Shown here: positions 49,901 through 61,030 of the stretch, piece after piece
Layout of the letters: the number at the start of each line of letters is the position of its first letter
How positions within the stretch are numbered: the stretch's first letter is position 1
From: Schistosoma haematobium
Lineage: Eukaryota; Platyhelminthes; Trematoda; Strigeidida; Schistosomatidae
Direction of reading: 5' to 3'
Assembly: GCF_000699445.3 (NCBI RefSeq)
Contig: NC_067198.1
Location: 31,561,536 to 31,625,535 of the forward strand
Length of the DNA: 64,000 nucleotides
Translations under genes and position numbers: made by a program
The notes under the pieces: model-generated
Seen by the model: the letters and a program-made list of their open reading frames with translations, nothing else
The model's database searches: none
Told to the model about the DNA's origin: nothing

Positions 49901-52900
49901 TGTTATAATTTAAGTAGTGTAATTGGTTGATGCAAACAAATTATGACTTTTAAAAGAAATTAATGTTACTATTCATTAGTTTCTTAACAAATTCTTTGTG
50001 TAACTGTTTATTTCACAAACATATTCCCTTCTTATTGATTTTTATCAAAGATATACAATTACTTGACTAAGTTGAATAAAATTTCATGTACTTTTCTCTT
50101 GAAATCTATATTTAGTTCACGTCGAAATAATTTACATACTATTCATCCGAATTCTTCATTTTATCGAAATTCAGACTTATATTCTGGATCATTGGATAGA
50201 TTAAGGAGACGATGTCATTCAATTGAAAGAGAACTAGGTTCAATTGAAAGGTATATTTATGAAAATAAATTCCATAGTTGTTGTTTTTAAAATAGATAGT
50301 TAGCAGTCAATATTTAAATTAATTAATTATATGATTAGTTGACTTATGACAAAGTACTTTCAGTGACATATATGTAATAGTTTTCTTTATATATGGAGAA
50401 ATGAAGTTTAATTATTATAATTGAGGTAACAGGATCAGATCACTTATTATTGAATACATTTTAACGTTACTGATATGACATATTGGCGAATTCAGTAAAA
50501 TGTTTAACAGGCAAAAGTGGTGACATTTTCATTTATTCAAAAACGTGATCTACAAATCCTGATAAATAAACTTCGAAAAACTTCCGGTGATATGATCGAG
50601 TGTGAGATAGTTATCCTTCAAAAGAATGGGAAGATAATTGCTCAAAATCACGATTTAATTAAAAATAAAAGTGTAGTCTTGAGGTTAAGCACTTACAAGG
50701 ATAGATTTAGGTCCTGGTCTGGATCGCTATCGGGATTGTGAATCCTCATCACTAAGGTGTCTCATACTATGATATAATGCTTGTCCAATGCCTCCTTGTT
50801 TTCAATGATTTCCCAACTAAGATCAGTCCGTTATGTAAAAATAATTATTCACCTTATTTATGTTATTGTTTTTTATCTTATTTCTAGGTACTTTTGATTA
50901 GTATATGTAAGAAGTTTGTTAATTGATAACAAGTGATTACTACCCTTGAGAGTTCTATTTTGATGCTATTTGGGTGTTGTACTGTTTTCGACTATACATG
51001 TCACATTTTCTTAATGAAATTATATTTAGTCTATCATAACAAAATAATCTATTTCCACTAATTACATACTTTAAATCTTTATGTTTTGTTTAATTTTTAG
51101 AGATAAATATGAACAAGGTTTAAATAATCCAATATCAGGTGATCCAAGAGTTGATGCTCTAACATCAGCCAATAGAATATTACGTCAAAGATTACATGAT
51201 ATACAAAAGTTACAAGAAAATAGAGAACATGCTTTGAATAAAGCTCATGAAATGGTTAATGGTTTGTTGAATAAGGTAAGTGAAAATAATGTTAAAGAAA
51301 TAATGTTAAGAAATATATTGTTAACGATATCGATTAGTTTAAAATTTTACCAACCAGAACCAAAGTACTATATCCTAGATAAAAGCAATTATAATTCGAC
51401 CAATGAGTTATCTTTAACGAATTCCTGAAACACTTAGACTAGAAAAGAAGAAGACTATTTAAAATTATTGAATAGTAATGGTAGAATACAAATTCGTCTA
51501 TCAATAATAACTTGTTTCCTAGTTCAAGTAAACTCTATGCTGAATCATAACACTAATGATGAACTACCATAGGGTAACTTACGGTATACAGAAACGTAAA
51601 CTAATCAGGATACCAGCATATTTAGTTCAGATTATAGTTTCCCAAACCCGTCAATACTAATTGATTTAAGTAGGCTATAATAACTCTTTCTAAAAGATCT
51701 TTATGTATTTTATTTTGAATTGTTTATTTTACTCTGAATACAATTTTACATAGCAACAAAAACAAGCCTCAATAATTCGTGAAAGTACACGAAACTTTGC
51801 ACAAACACCGTCAACTTTATTAACAAATAATCACGATATTGATGACGATCATAATAGAAAAAGTTATATAACAAATTTATACAAACCAGTGATTAAAGAT
51901 GATTCATTCAATTTGCCTACTTATACACCAACTAAATATAGACATTACCATAATCAACATCATTTGCAGTGTCATCATGATGTCAATCATATCACTGATC
52001 ATTATGACCGAAATTATAATCAGCATTCACCATATAATCATTGTTCAAATCAACGAAAACCATTTAATTCTAGAAATAATTCAACAAACTTATTACTCGA
52101 AAAATTACGTTCAGATTATGCAGATTTAGCAAACAGTGTTTGTCGTATTGAAGAAAAAGCACGAGATGCTGCCTCTTCTGTACAGTCATTATTAAGACAA
52201 TTTCAAATGGGTCTTATGGAACCGGTTAATTTCAGTTCAATGAATCAATTACCGAATAGTGATTCTCATGAGGTAAAATGAGTATTTTTTAATTGTTGTT
52301 GTAATAAACCAATGAGCTAAGGAAAAATTCGAGTAAAATAAAGGTGTATAATAGTGATTTTTTAATCAGGAAATGATGTTATTTGAGGAGCCATAGGAAA
52401 ATAAGGCGAACTAAATAGTCGTTTCGTCCTAGTTCAATATTCCTCAGCGTTCCTACAGACCAACATACATTGAATGGAATATGGCAAATTCAGGTCACGA
52501 AATCCAGGTGCTTATGTTCTCACTTTTAAAGCATTTGTGAACTGTCACAATTTTTATTCACTACCGTCAACAGATTAATGTCACAATATAGAACTGCTTG
52601 ACTCTTTTAGTCATAGCTTCTTGTTAGAATTTCAGGAAATTCATGAAAATGCTATTTATTCATGTAGATATAATTAATAAATTATTTAGATGTCCTTTTG
52701 AAGTGGACTAGCAACAATTGACAAACTGAAGTAAAATAGCTATTTGACTTACATTGGTTCATTAGTATTTAAAAATCAGTAGTCCATTATGTGACTAATT
52801 AGACATGGACAAAAAAAATCATCATCCAGAAACTGAAAACCACTCTACTTTTAGACGGGTGGTGGCTAACAGTGGTATCCAAGACGCGCATTTCGTCCAC

Positions 52901-55900
52901 CATCCATCTTAACTTAGAATGCTTGTGACTTGAGGCAATATCGAGAAAATCCTCCTAGATCCACATATGCGAACAAAACACTCTAACCGTGTATTTGACT
53001 AGATTATCTTCTTTTGTTACTTTTTATATACATTTCAGTATTTTTCGGCTAAGTAAAATAATCCATGGCGAAGCTATAATTTATGGACAAACCAATCATA
53101 TGTGAGATAACAGGTCTCAGATTTGGGCGCGAAATTCATTCATCCATTTGGTTAAATAGTTTCGGCATTATAGTTGATGTCACTTCGTGATGAAAACCCT
53201 AGATCTAATTCCTAATCTTAACCATCAACTGTCAATCACATTTCTATTTCCTGACACTGGTTTATAAACCTCATTTAATCCTTGTTATTAGGTGAACATT
53301 CTCAGGGTTATTTTGACGTCACGCAAAGGTTGTTCATGATAAGTCTTGTGGATTGAACGCTATATTCGTCTCCTAAGCTATTCTGTAACCCTCAAGCTAG
53401 AACTATACAGCGACCTGAACACGAGAGAGAAGGCTCAAAGTATGCGAGAAGTAGCTTATTCCAAGGTTCGTTTTAATACAGAAAATACAGGGTTTTTATA
53501 ATATTTTAAATGTCCTTGGGTTGCTAGAAGATTCTGGAATGCTATTAAACATAGCAGCAGTGTAGCAACCAGTCAATCAGAACCTCTACATGTGACGTTT
53601 CGCATCCTTAATATTTTTGGCAAAAACTTCAAGTGAACGCTGATTGAACGAAACGCTTCTTAGTGATTCCTGATGCTTGCTTGTCTTTTGCAAGCAATTT
53701 TCTGGATCACCCCAACAGTTCATAAATTATAGTCTCACTCAATCTAGCTGGAATAATTTGTGTCTAAGTTTGAATCATTTGAGTTGTTGATAATTTTTCC
53801 CTAAATGAATTTTAATCAGGAGGCAAATTCAATTGATAAATTCTAAATAGGACGAAATGCATATTATCAATCACAGTTCCAACCATGTATTTTGAATAAA
53901 GCCGCTGTCTCATATACTTGTCAATGATTTGGATAAAATATGACTATTCTAATGAAAACTTGATGCATTTCGAAAAATCTTATTTTTTTTTTGTTTTTAT
54001 TTTTTATTACTACAGTCATTTAATAGAGAGTCTTATTCAAATGAGTTATATGATAAATCTGTTATGCTTAGATTGCAAAAAGCAAGGTACGTTGAATAAA
54101 TCTAATTTATCTATTCATGTTTTGATTTGAACTGGTGAATATGAATTGTAGAGCAATTAATTCCTTTGATAAATTTTGATAATGTAACATTGGTATTATT
54201 GGCTTATTATCCAGAGTGAATAGGTTTCAAATTTTGTCCACATTATGATTATTATTACTCGTATTATTATCCGTGTCTCCTCTTACACCGTTTCCAGTCT
54301 AGTTGATCTTTTATATATATAAATTTCACAAGTTGAAATCATGAGTCAACTGAAGCTAGACCACCATCGAAAACCTTGAAGCACTGGACGACTTTTCCGT
54401 CCTAGTGTGGGACTCCTCAGCAGTGCGTATCCTTGATCCCGCCCCCCTCGAGATTTGAACCCAGGACTTATCAGTCTCGCGCGCTAGCGCTTAACCAACT
54501 AGACTACTGAGCCGGCATCCAACGGTGTTAATGCCTAACTTCAACCAATCCACGAAGTTGAGCCACCGTACACCATTGTCTTCAATGAGTTGATATCTCA
54601 AAACAGACCTGGTTTGTCCTCAACAAGTATATGTGTGATCAGCTTGTTCGTAATGTATTGCACTAACATATCACATAGTTCTGATAATCTTCGTCTTCTT
54701 ATTATACTATCGAAATATGAATTGTGTTGTGGAAAAAAAATAAAATTTGTATTCACAGTTTCAAAAATTACTTGTCAACAGTTAAGGATAAGAAAATAAT
54801 AATGTCGGAAAAAAATTTACAGAAGTCGAACAGTGTTCAAAACGTGAAGATATTTGTAGTCCGCTACGCTAAATCCTACCAAATTGCAAAACGTAACGGA
54901 TCTTCAAAAATGCAGTGAAAAAAAGCAATATTTCAGGATCTTTTAAATGTGATCTTAGTTTCTTTTTCTGTGGGAAAATTTTCGATATTATTCAAAGATA
55001 CATTCTTTATGCAATCTCTTGATAAAGAGACATTATTATGTTCACCATGGACGTTTATAGAGATGCAAATTAAAGATTGCATATGACCGAACATTAAACA
55101 AAGAATATAGTAAATGTATAAACAAAGATGGATGGTGACTAGCAATGGGATCTAGGACGCACGTTTCGTTCTATTTGGGACTGGTCAGCTGAATATAAGT
55201 GCATCTCAGAGTTGATGTTCACTCTGGGACTCGAATCCAGTACCGTCCACTTTAAACGCCAAACATCAACTCTGAGGTGCAGGTACCTCCAGCTAACAAT
55301 CCCCAAATAGGAAGGAACGCACGTCCTGGATTCCACTGCTAGTCACCATCCATCTTTGAGTATAAAGCTTGTGACTTAAGGCAGTATCAAGGCAATCCAC
55401 ACAGGATTCACTTATGCCAACAAGAGACTGATCAATCGCAGTCCTAAACATCAATGGGAAGATTCAAGTAAACAAAACTAACTGAATTTAATATAGTAGA
55501 TCGTTATGATTTTATTTACCACTTACTAGAGTTCAGAAATTTTCATCACCGTAAAGACATTCCTAAAAGTTTAATAAACTTAAATTTACCCACATTAGTG
55601 AGTAATTGACCTTCGTTTAAAAGATATCATTACCAATTAAAAGCACATATCATATGCTATATTAAAAATCTGTTAGTCTCCCTATCCAGTTACACATTTA
55701 GTCCGAGAAAATATGGGACCTGACGCGATTGAGCATTGGTAAAAGTTGAAACACCTTAGACTAGCAAAAGAACAAAGACAAAACAAGATAATTAACAATC
55801 GAGTTAATATAATATGATCGATGGAAGGCTAAACGTAAATATAATTCATAAGAAACTAAATAGGGTTAAAGAATGTAATGTATAAGAGGACACTTAACTC

Positions 55901-57115
55901 TAGATTTAAGAGAACATATCTTTTCAATTCGAATAACTCATTGTGAATGATTTTGTTCCTATTACTTTCATTACTATGCACTACATGAATCTTCGTTATA
56001 TCAACAAATAAATAGTAAAAAATCAAAGGAATTTCAGCTACTAATAATTTTAGTAAATTTAGTAATCATAAATCTAAAAAAGAACAAGTAGTATAAATAA
56101 ATTCCCTGAAAAATTATAACATACTTAATTACTCTTGTTACCTTTCGTGGAGAAGCATAGGTTGCCCACCATCATTCTCCATTGAACTCTATTCTGGGCA
56201 ATTGTTTCCAGTTGCTATTTATTCCTTCGACGTTTTCTTCCAATCCCCAGAGCAATGTTCTTTGATTTTCTTTTTTTTTTCCTTTTCCCTTAGAAATTCC
56301 AATTCAGCATTAGCCTTGTAATACAGTTTATATAACATAACAGTACAGTTATATGTGACAATACAAAACGCATAATCTACATTACTATCTATCATAAGTT
56401 GATACACCTTTAAAACTGTTTATCATGGTTATCACATATGAAAAAAATGTGCTTCTTATTTATTGTTAGAATAATATAAAAATATAATTTGATAAATCAA
56501 CTTTGTATTGGTCAAAATGAATTTTGTCTTTATCAGATTCATTACCTGTATAACGTTTATATTAATGTTATACATTTTTATTCAAATGACTCATGTATCT
56601 AGTTCAATGAACTTTGAAAACAATAATAAGTCAGAAATTGATATTTCAAAACTGGCATTATAATTTAAGTCATATATTTATGTTAATGTTTGAATAAGGT
56701 TCGTTCAGAGAGATGTGATTATTCGAAATATAAAAATATATGAATTACTATCATAAGGGGTTTTGTGGAGATTTTAGTAATTTCAATAGTTGAGATCATG
56801 AGTCAATTGAAGCTAGACCATCATGGTAAACCTAGAAGCACTGGACGGCCACTTCGTCCCATTGTGGGACTCCTTAACAGTGTGAATCCACGACCCCGCC
56901 TCGCGGGATTCGAATTCAGGACCTACCAGTTTCGCGCGCGAGCGTTTAACCATTAGACCACTGAGCCGGCATCGGACAGTGTTAATGTCTAACTTCAATT
57001 AATCTGCAAAATTGAGCGACACATCCACCAATGTCTTCAGCGAGTTATCATCTCACAACAGACCTAGTTGAACTCCACTAGTCACTGCTTCTCACTAGAA
57101 CTCCAGGATATATTT

Positions 57116-57180
<65 letters not shown>

Positions 57181-57969
57181 CTAGAAATCCTTATTTTTGT
57201 CTAGATTTAAGTGGAGATCTATCAGTTCATTGAAGAGAAAACTCATTTTTATTCAATTTCTTTCAAAGTACATGATATTGATTTCCAGTACTCCAAAAAG
57301 ATCGCCATATCTGAGATGTTTGTTGAGAGACAATATGTAGGTATAATTTAATGAGTAACTCACAAACTGATATTAACGACTGAAATCCTTTAGTAGTATA
57401 AACTGACTAAATGTTCCATATGAAATGGATAAACTGGTGGTGTGGTGATGTATTACATATTAAAAAATGTTAAATTAGTGTAATGTTTTGTTCCAACAAA
57501 CTGTTCTGATGAAAAGAACGTCTTTGGAAAGTATACGTACAAAATAATGACTTAAAATTATTGTAAAGGTAGAGATAAATAATACCCACGCATCTAAAAA
57601 TACTAGTCAATATAGTTCTTGAAAGTATACCTCATATGATTGACTTCTGTCACAACAATCCATTAGATCTTAATACTCTGCTAATGTCTTTTGTATTACA
57701 GAGATACATTAGATCAATTGAAATCTGATTCGTTCCGGCCATCAATAAACCTCCAAAGACAAGTAGACTATACTGTACCACTAACAATATCAGTAACACC
57801 AACGACCAATTCATTATTATCGTCCTCAATCCCAGTAATGACAACAACATCTGGTACAGTTCCGTCAAAAATGAATCATTATAATCTACATGAACCACAT
57901 TTAAAACATCCTAATGTGTATAATCGTCCTTATACTAACTCATTAAGATCAACTTGGCATATTAGTTAA
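37953..57969 (+). CDS. Uncharacterised 982-residue low-complexity and coiled-coil protein, eight exons
   Basis: Exons: 37953-39269, 44016-44342, 46225-46361, 50116-50250, 51101-51275, 51754-52272, 54016-54086, 57702-57969. Every junction has an AG acceptor and a GT donor and phases match (0,0,2,2,0,0,2), total 2949 nt. Residues 1-590 are Ser/Asn/Lys/His-rich and low in hydrophobics, so probably disordered. A coiled coil spans about 620-705 ([20 protein letters not shown], then [15 protein letters not shown]) and another about 810-850 ([34 protein letters not shown]). The last 110 residues are Thr/Ser/Pro-rich. The layout suggests a scaffold or cytoskeletal/centrosomal protein; that is a guess, I recognise no family. 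The first ATG lacks an upstream stop-free signal of its own, and exon 23816-25483 may belong to the same gene. Introns hold the hammerhead SINEs and an RTE copy. Confidence 0.75.
39465..39730 (+). repeat. Dispersed repeat, second copy at 49615-49890
   Basis: Shares with 49615-49890, in order, AATTTGCAAAATGT, CAATTGTCTC, GACTTCATTGTT, CTGCTGCCAGAC and TGTCAATGTAAGTAGCAC. Both copies lie in the sense orientation in introns of the large gene. No coding content or hallmark of a class seen. Confidence 0.6.
40890..41095 (+). mobile_element. Sm-alpha-type SINE with hammerhead ribozyme
   Basis: The upstream part (GATTGCCTTGATATTGCC, AAATCAAAAGC) and the hammerhead (next entry) match the layout of the schistosome Sm-alpha repeat. 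An inverse copy of the 3' hammerhead strand (GATGGATGATGGCTAGCAAT at 40992-41011) sits just upstream, giving a hairpin with 41070-41090. It lies in intron 1 in the sense direction. Partly shared with the fragments at 52.85 and 55.13-55.44 kb. Confidence 0.75.
41024..41086 (+). ncRNA. Type I hammerhead ribozyme, intact catalytic core
   Basis: Core CTGATGA at 41036-41042, stem II GTCC/GGAC (41043-41046, 41053-41056), GAAA at 41057-41060. The cleavage triplet GTC ends at 41068, and stem I is ATCCA with TGGAT. Stem III is the near self-complementary ATGCGCGT, as in known Sm-alpha ribozymes, which work best as dimers. The base pair next to the core in stem I (T41035 with C41069) is mismatched, which may lower activity. 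Cleavage is predicted after C41068. Confidence 0.8.
42816..43105 (-). mobile_element. tRNA-derived SINE with hammerhead relic (copy 3)
   Basis: On the minus strand: TTGAAGTTAGA-type leader, tRNA-like CTCAGTAGTCTACTGGTTAAG, then the hammerhead region 42875-42920 with stem I GTACTG/CAGTGC, core CTGAGGA, stem II disturbed, and cleavage-site GTT. Faces copy 4 head to head. Confidence 0.75.
43106..43510 (+). mobile_element. tRNA-derived SINE with hammerhead relic (copy 4)
   Basis: B-box-like GGGTTCGAATCTC near 43370 and hammerhead region 43403-43448: GCACTA, TTGATGAG, TCCTTCAGTAAGA, TGAAATGG, TTGTT, CAGTGC. It keeps GATGA but has lost the first core C. The leader extends left through TGAGATAGTAACTCACTGAAG (43230), which is mirrored at about 43090 by copy 3. 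Confidence 0.75.
47087..49111 (+). mobile_element. SR2/RTE-like retrotransposon, 5' truncated, with 11-bp target duplication
   Basis: Flanked by TTACAGATGCC at 47076-47086 and 49112-49122. It begins inside the region between endonuclease and RT ([16 protein letters not shown]) and runs to a GTAAGTAAGTAA tail. RT words: [72 protein letters not shown] (catalytic pair disturbed), and C-terminal [24 protein letters not shown] sequence. Many stops and shifts. Inserted in intron 3 of the large gene, sense orientation. Confidence 0.9.
49615..49890 (+). repeat. Dispersed repeat, second copy of 39465-39730
   Basis: Same ordered words as the copy in intron 1. Shares the ending TGTCAATATAAGTAGCACAC. 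Confidence 0.6.
52385..52510 (-). mobile_element. SINE fragment with decayed hammerhead (copy 7)
   Basis: The minus strand at 52411-52452 reads GCTGAGGA, ATATTGAACTA, GGACGAAACGACTATTTAG, matching the hammerhead part of the SINE family. The tRNA head is not recognisable. In intron 6 of the large gene. Confidence 0.55.
52850..53000 (-). mobile_element. Sm-alpha-type fragment with hammerhead 3' half
   Basis: The minus strand reads TTGCCTCAAGTCACAAGC, GATGGATGGTGG, then jumps to GGACGAAATGCGCGTC and TTGGATACCACTGTTAGCC. The CTGATGAG arm and half of stem II are deleted, so it cannot be a ribozyme. Confidence 0.65.
53060..53340 (+). repeat. Dispersed repeat, second copy of 26225-26500
   Basis: GGACAAACCAAT, GCATTATAGTTGATGTCA, CGTGATGAAAACC and TCTAATTCCTAATC occur in the same order as at 26.2 kb. 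Confidence 0.5.
54330..54620 (-). mobile_element. tRNA-derived SINE with best-preserved family hammerhead (copy 5)
   Basis: On the minus strand: leader TTGAAGTTAGGCATTAACA, tRNA-like GCCGGCTCAGTAGTCTAGTT, B-box-like GGGTTCAAATC, then the hammerhead at 54381-54426. Intron 7 of the large gene, antisense. Confidence 0.8.
54381..54426 (-). ncRNA. Hammerhead-like motif of the second SINE family
   Basis: Minus strand: GCACTG, CTGAGGA (position 7 of the hammerhead core tolerates any base), stem II GTCC/GGAC with loop CACACTA, then GGAAAA (one extra G before GAAA), GTC, CAGTGC. Stem I is a perfect 6 bp. The extra G is the main defect, so this copy is probably impaired. Classification rests on the manual fold. 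Confidence 0.55.
55120..55440. mobile_element. Sm-alpha-type repeat with hammerhead relics in both arms
   Basis: The left arm (minus strand, 55142-55195) reads CAG, CTGACCA, GTCCCAAATAGAAC, GAAACGTGCGTC, CTAGAT. The right arm (plus, about 55273-55330) reads CCAG, CTAACAA, TCCCCAAATAGGA, GGAACGCACGTC, CTGGATTCCACTGC. Between them is a tRNA-like B box on the minus strand (GGATTCGAGTCCC). Both catalytic cores are mutated. Arms ending GATGGATGGTGACTAGC make a palindrome. Sequence to 55440 matches the flank of the copy at 40.9 kb. Confidence 0.7.
56757..57115 (-). mobile_element. tRNA-derived SINE with decayed hammerhead (copy 6)
   Basis: The minus strand has the clearest tRNA-like head of the family: GCCGGCTCAGTGGTCTAATG followed by TTCGAATCCCGCG. 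The hammerhead region 56838-56885 keeps GTCCCA/TGGGAC, GAAG, CGTC-like GGCCGTC and CAGTGC, but its core is TTAAGGA. Followed by a long TA tract. Confidence 0.75.
57119..57178. repeat. (TA)n microsatellite
   Basis: About 30 TA units directly beside SINE copy 6. Confidence 0.95.
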
Positions 57970-57970
57970 G

Positions 57971-59682
57971 GTAAGTATTTCTTTCATATATAACAAAATT
58001 TTGTTTTATTGTATTGTATCAATAAATTAACAAAATATTATTATTTTTGTTTCCTAAAGTTTTACCGTTTTGATTTTATACATCCATAGCTCCTTTATTG
58101 ACTTAAAATTTAAATTAAATTTCTTACTAGGAAACTTATGAATGAACTATATTCATTCCAAATGTGAAATGTTTTCATATATTTCTTCTCACTTGTACTT
58201 TGGATTGGATCGTTTTTAAGTGATAGTGCACAAGCGAGCTAACTATTACTTAATTGTTCCATCGTTTCCTATATATAACAACACCCGAGATTGATTTTAT
58301 CGTAACGTTTACAGTGATATATTAAACATTTTTCTGACGAAACTATGATAATATTATGATGGGCGGTGTCCGAAATCTGATACTGATGCACGACGTGTTA
58401 TCCGCTAACCCCCCCCCGACTGATTAGTTGAGCGCGAAGACAAGAGTGGTTGAAAATGTATGTTGGACTACCAAATAAAATGCACAAATTTATACATTTA
58501 CAACTCTATGCCTTAGGGAATTAATCCACTTCATAGACAATAAAATGCATTTGTCCTTCAGGACACTTCTGATTGCCATCGACTGAACTTCTCGTTGGTC
58601 CAATTCAGATTGGCTTATCATATCAGATAGTTATGTCTGCAGCAAAACCTAATTCATTAAACAACCTTTTTTATGATTTCAAAGTTATCTTAGGTGTGGT
58701 AGACTTAATGTGCTTAGACTCTGTGATTATATACAGGCCCTTACTTGATAGATGTCTTGATATTATTTATACTTAAAGTTTGATTAGATTACGAAATCCA
58801 TGTTCTAAATTCAACAATTGGCCACTAGCACAAAATATAGTCAGTAATATTCTATCCTTTCAAAATTATTATATTCTGACAGAAACTCATAGAATTCAAA
58901 ATGTTGCTATCAGGAATACATGTGTATGATATGTATGTTTACATTGTGAACTTTAAATTAAACAATTCATTCTCTTTTGATCTTTTTTTTCTTACAACAG
59001 CTGTCAATATCTTATTTCGGTCATTTCTAATTATAAATTATAGACTGATCAATTATAAAAAATGATTAAGATTGATGCGGAAAAGAAGGTAATCTAACAG
59101 ACAGGAACAATCTCTAATGACCTCAGGGATTAAAAACAGTTTCATCAAGAATTCTCTTTACTATTTTTGTTTGCTTTTGCTTCTATCGTGTTCTAGAATA
59201 GTAAACAAATACGTATGGTATTGTTTTTTATACCAAAACTTTTTCTAGCCTAAAATCTTTCTCTCTACCGATTTGTTTATTGTCTTGTTTTTGATAGTCA
59301 TTCATTATTTATGTACTTGGATATTTTATAATTTGTTTAAACCAATCAGTTGGCTTAAACACTTTGTTAAACAGATACCATTGTTGATAAGATTGAAAAT
59401 GTTGTGAATTTCCCAACAACAACAACAACAACAACAACAACAAAAGACGCTCATAAAAAGTATTAATATGTCAATCTTATTTATTTATTATGATACCTTT
59501 AATAACTATCATCCAGAACCTTAAAGTACAACTCAATAGGATAAGGGGGTTTTCATTATGTTTTCTTTTCTTCTCTCTAATATATATTTTGTTTCCTAGA
59601 ACGTTTCACACTTTTGTTTTGAATATTGAAGATTATAATCATGAATGTTGAATTGTCATTATTTTGTTTGTTTTAATTTTGT

Positions 59683-59734
<52 letters not shown>

Positions 59735-61029
59735 ACTTTTTGTATTTTTTGCATGGATACATTGGTTCATTAATGATAATTAATATAGATGTTTCTATGT
59801 AAAGTTTAATTGGATCATTATAAAATATATAATGAATCCATTTTGTTTATTTAAAATTAGATCTGTAGTATTTTATATAAAATTTGACAATCTAATTGTA
59901 TACTGTTTATTTTTCTTTCTTTTTTGTTGTACCTTAGTTACTATGTGTTAGCGCTAAATGAAAGGTTTATTATTTTGAGAAGTGTAACATTTAGTAAATA
60001 AACAAATAGATTTAATATCAGATGGGTTTTTTGTGGAGATTGTAGTAATTTCTCATGATCTTAATCATTGAAATAGATTTAAATTAATACTGTGATATTT
60101 CAGCTCATGAAATTTAATCACTATTTGATACTTAACTGTTTTATTTTCCAATTATATCATAAATATATTTGTTTTTTTTAAAAACCGAATGTTAACTCTT
60201 TACTCATATTGTGAATACTATACAGACTATGAAACAAACATTGAGGTAACTAGATGACTTTGTTCGAAATAACAACATAAAAACATGCTTCATCTTATAA
60301 TGTCATAGTAAAAATTATGGGATGTTCTATGGTTGACTAGTTGTTAGTCTGAGTGATTGTACTTGAGACTTTTATTGAATAACACTATAATAAGATACAA
60401 AACTATTTGTCGAGATTAAAGAGTATATTTGAATAGTTACTAAGGTTATGTAGGTAATGTGGGAAAGTAACACTTATGATTTCAAAAAAAACACCTGATA
60501 TGTTAGCTGCTTGGTCAAAATTTCACTTACAACATTAAAACGAGATAATCATCAATAAAAACGAAAAATGGTAATATTTACAGCAGTAAAAGCACTTCAG
60601 CGTAAATCCATCAAGGCAGTTATATCTTTTACATCTTTAGTTTAATTAGTTTTATAATAAAACGGACCTGGATAACTTTTCGTAAATATTCAACAATTCT
60701 TCACAAGTTCACAATGAATATTAACCATGTCATTAAATTTACTATATGAACAATATAATTTTTAAGGCTCCGATAAAGGGTATCGTATTCATTTTAATGG
60801 AAACTTGGAGAAATTTAGGAAGGTTAGTGTAAGAATATGAATTTTTTTCTCTGACGACTATTACTCGTCATTCAGAAAAATTTAGTTTGACCAGGTAGAT
60901 GCTTCATATGATATCCTTAAATGGTTGACTTCAGTGTAGGAAGTAAATGACCAACTATATTATTGCTAAATCTACCACTGACTTATCTTCCTTAAAAACT
61001 ACCTTGTTCGTACTGTGTAGGTAGTAAGA
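57971..61029. other. 3' flank of the large gene, microsatellites, otherwise unassigned
   Basis: A donor AAG|GTAAGT right after the stop codon implies a 3'-UTR intron starting at 57971. A (AAC)n tract lies at 59414-59442 and a (TA)n tract at 59685-59732. A run of C near 58412 lies in a GC-richer patch of unknown origin. A short piece at about 60027-60075 resembles the 3' tail of the SINE family. No other coding sequence seen. Confidence 0.4.
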
Positions 61030-61030
61030 T

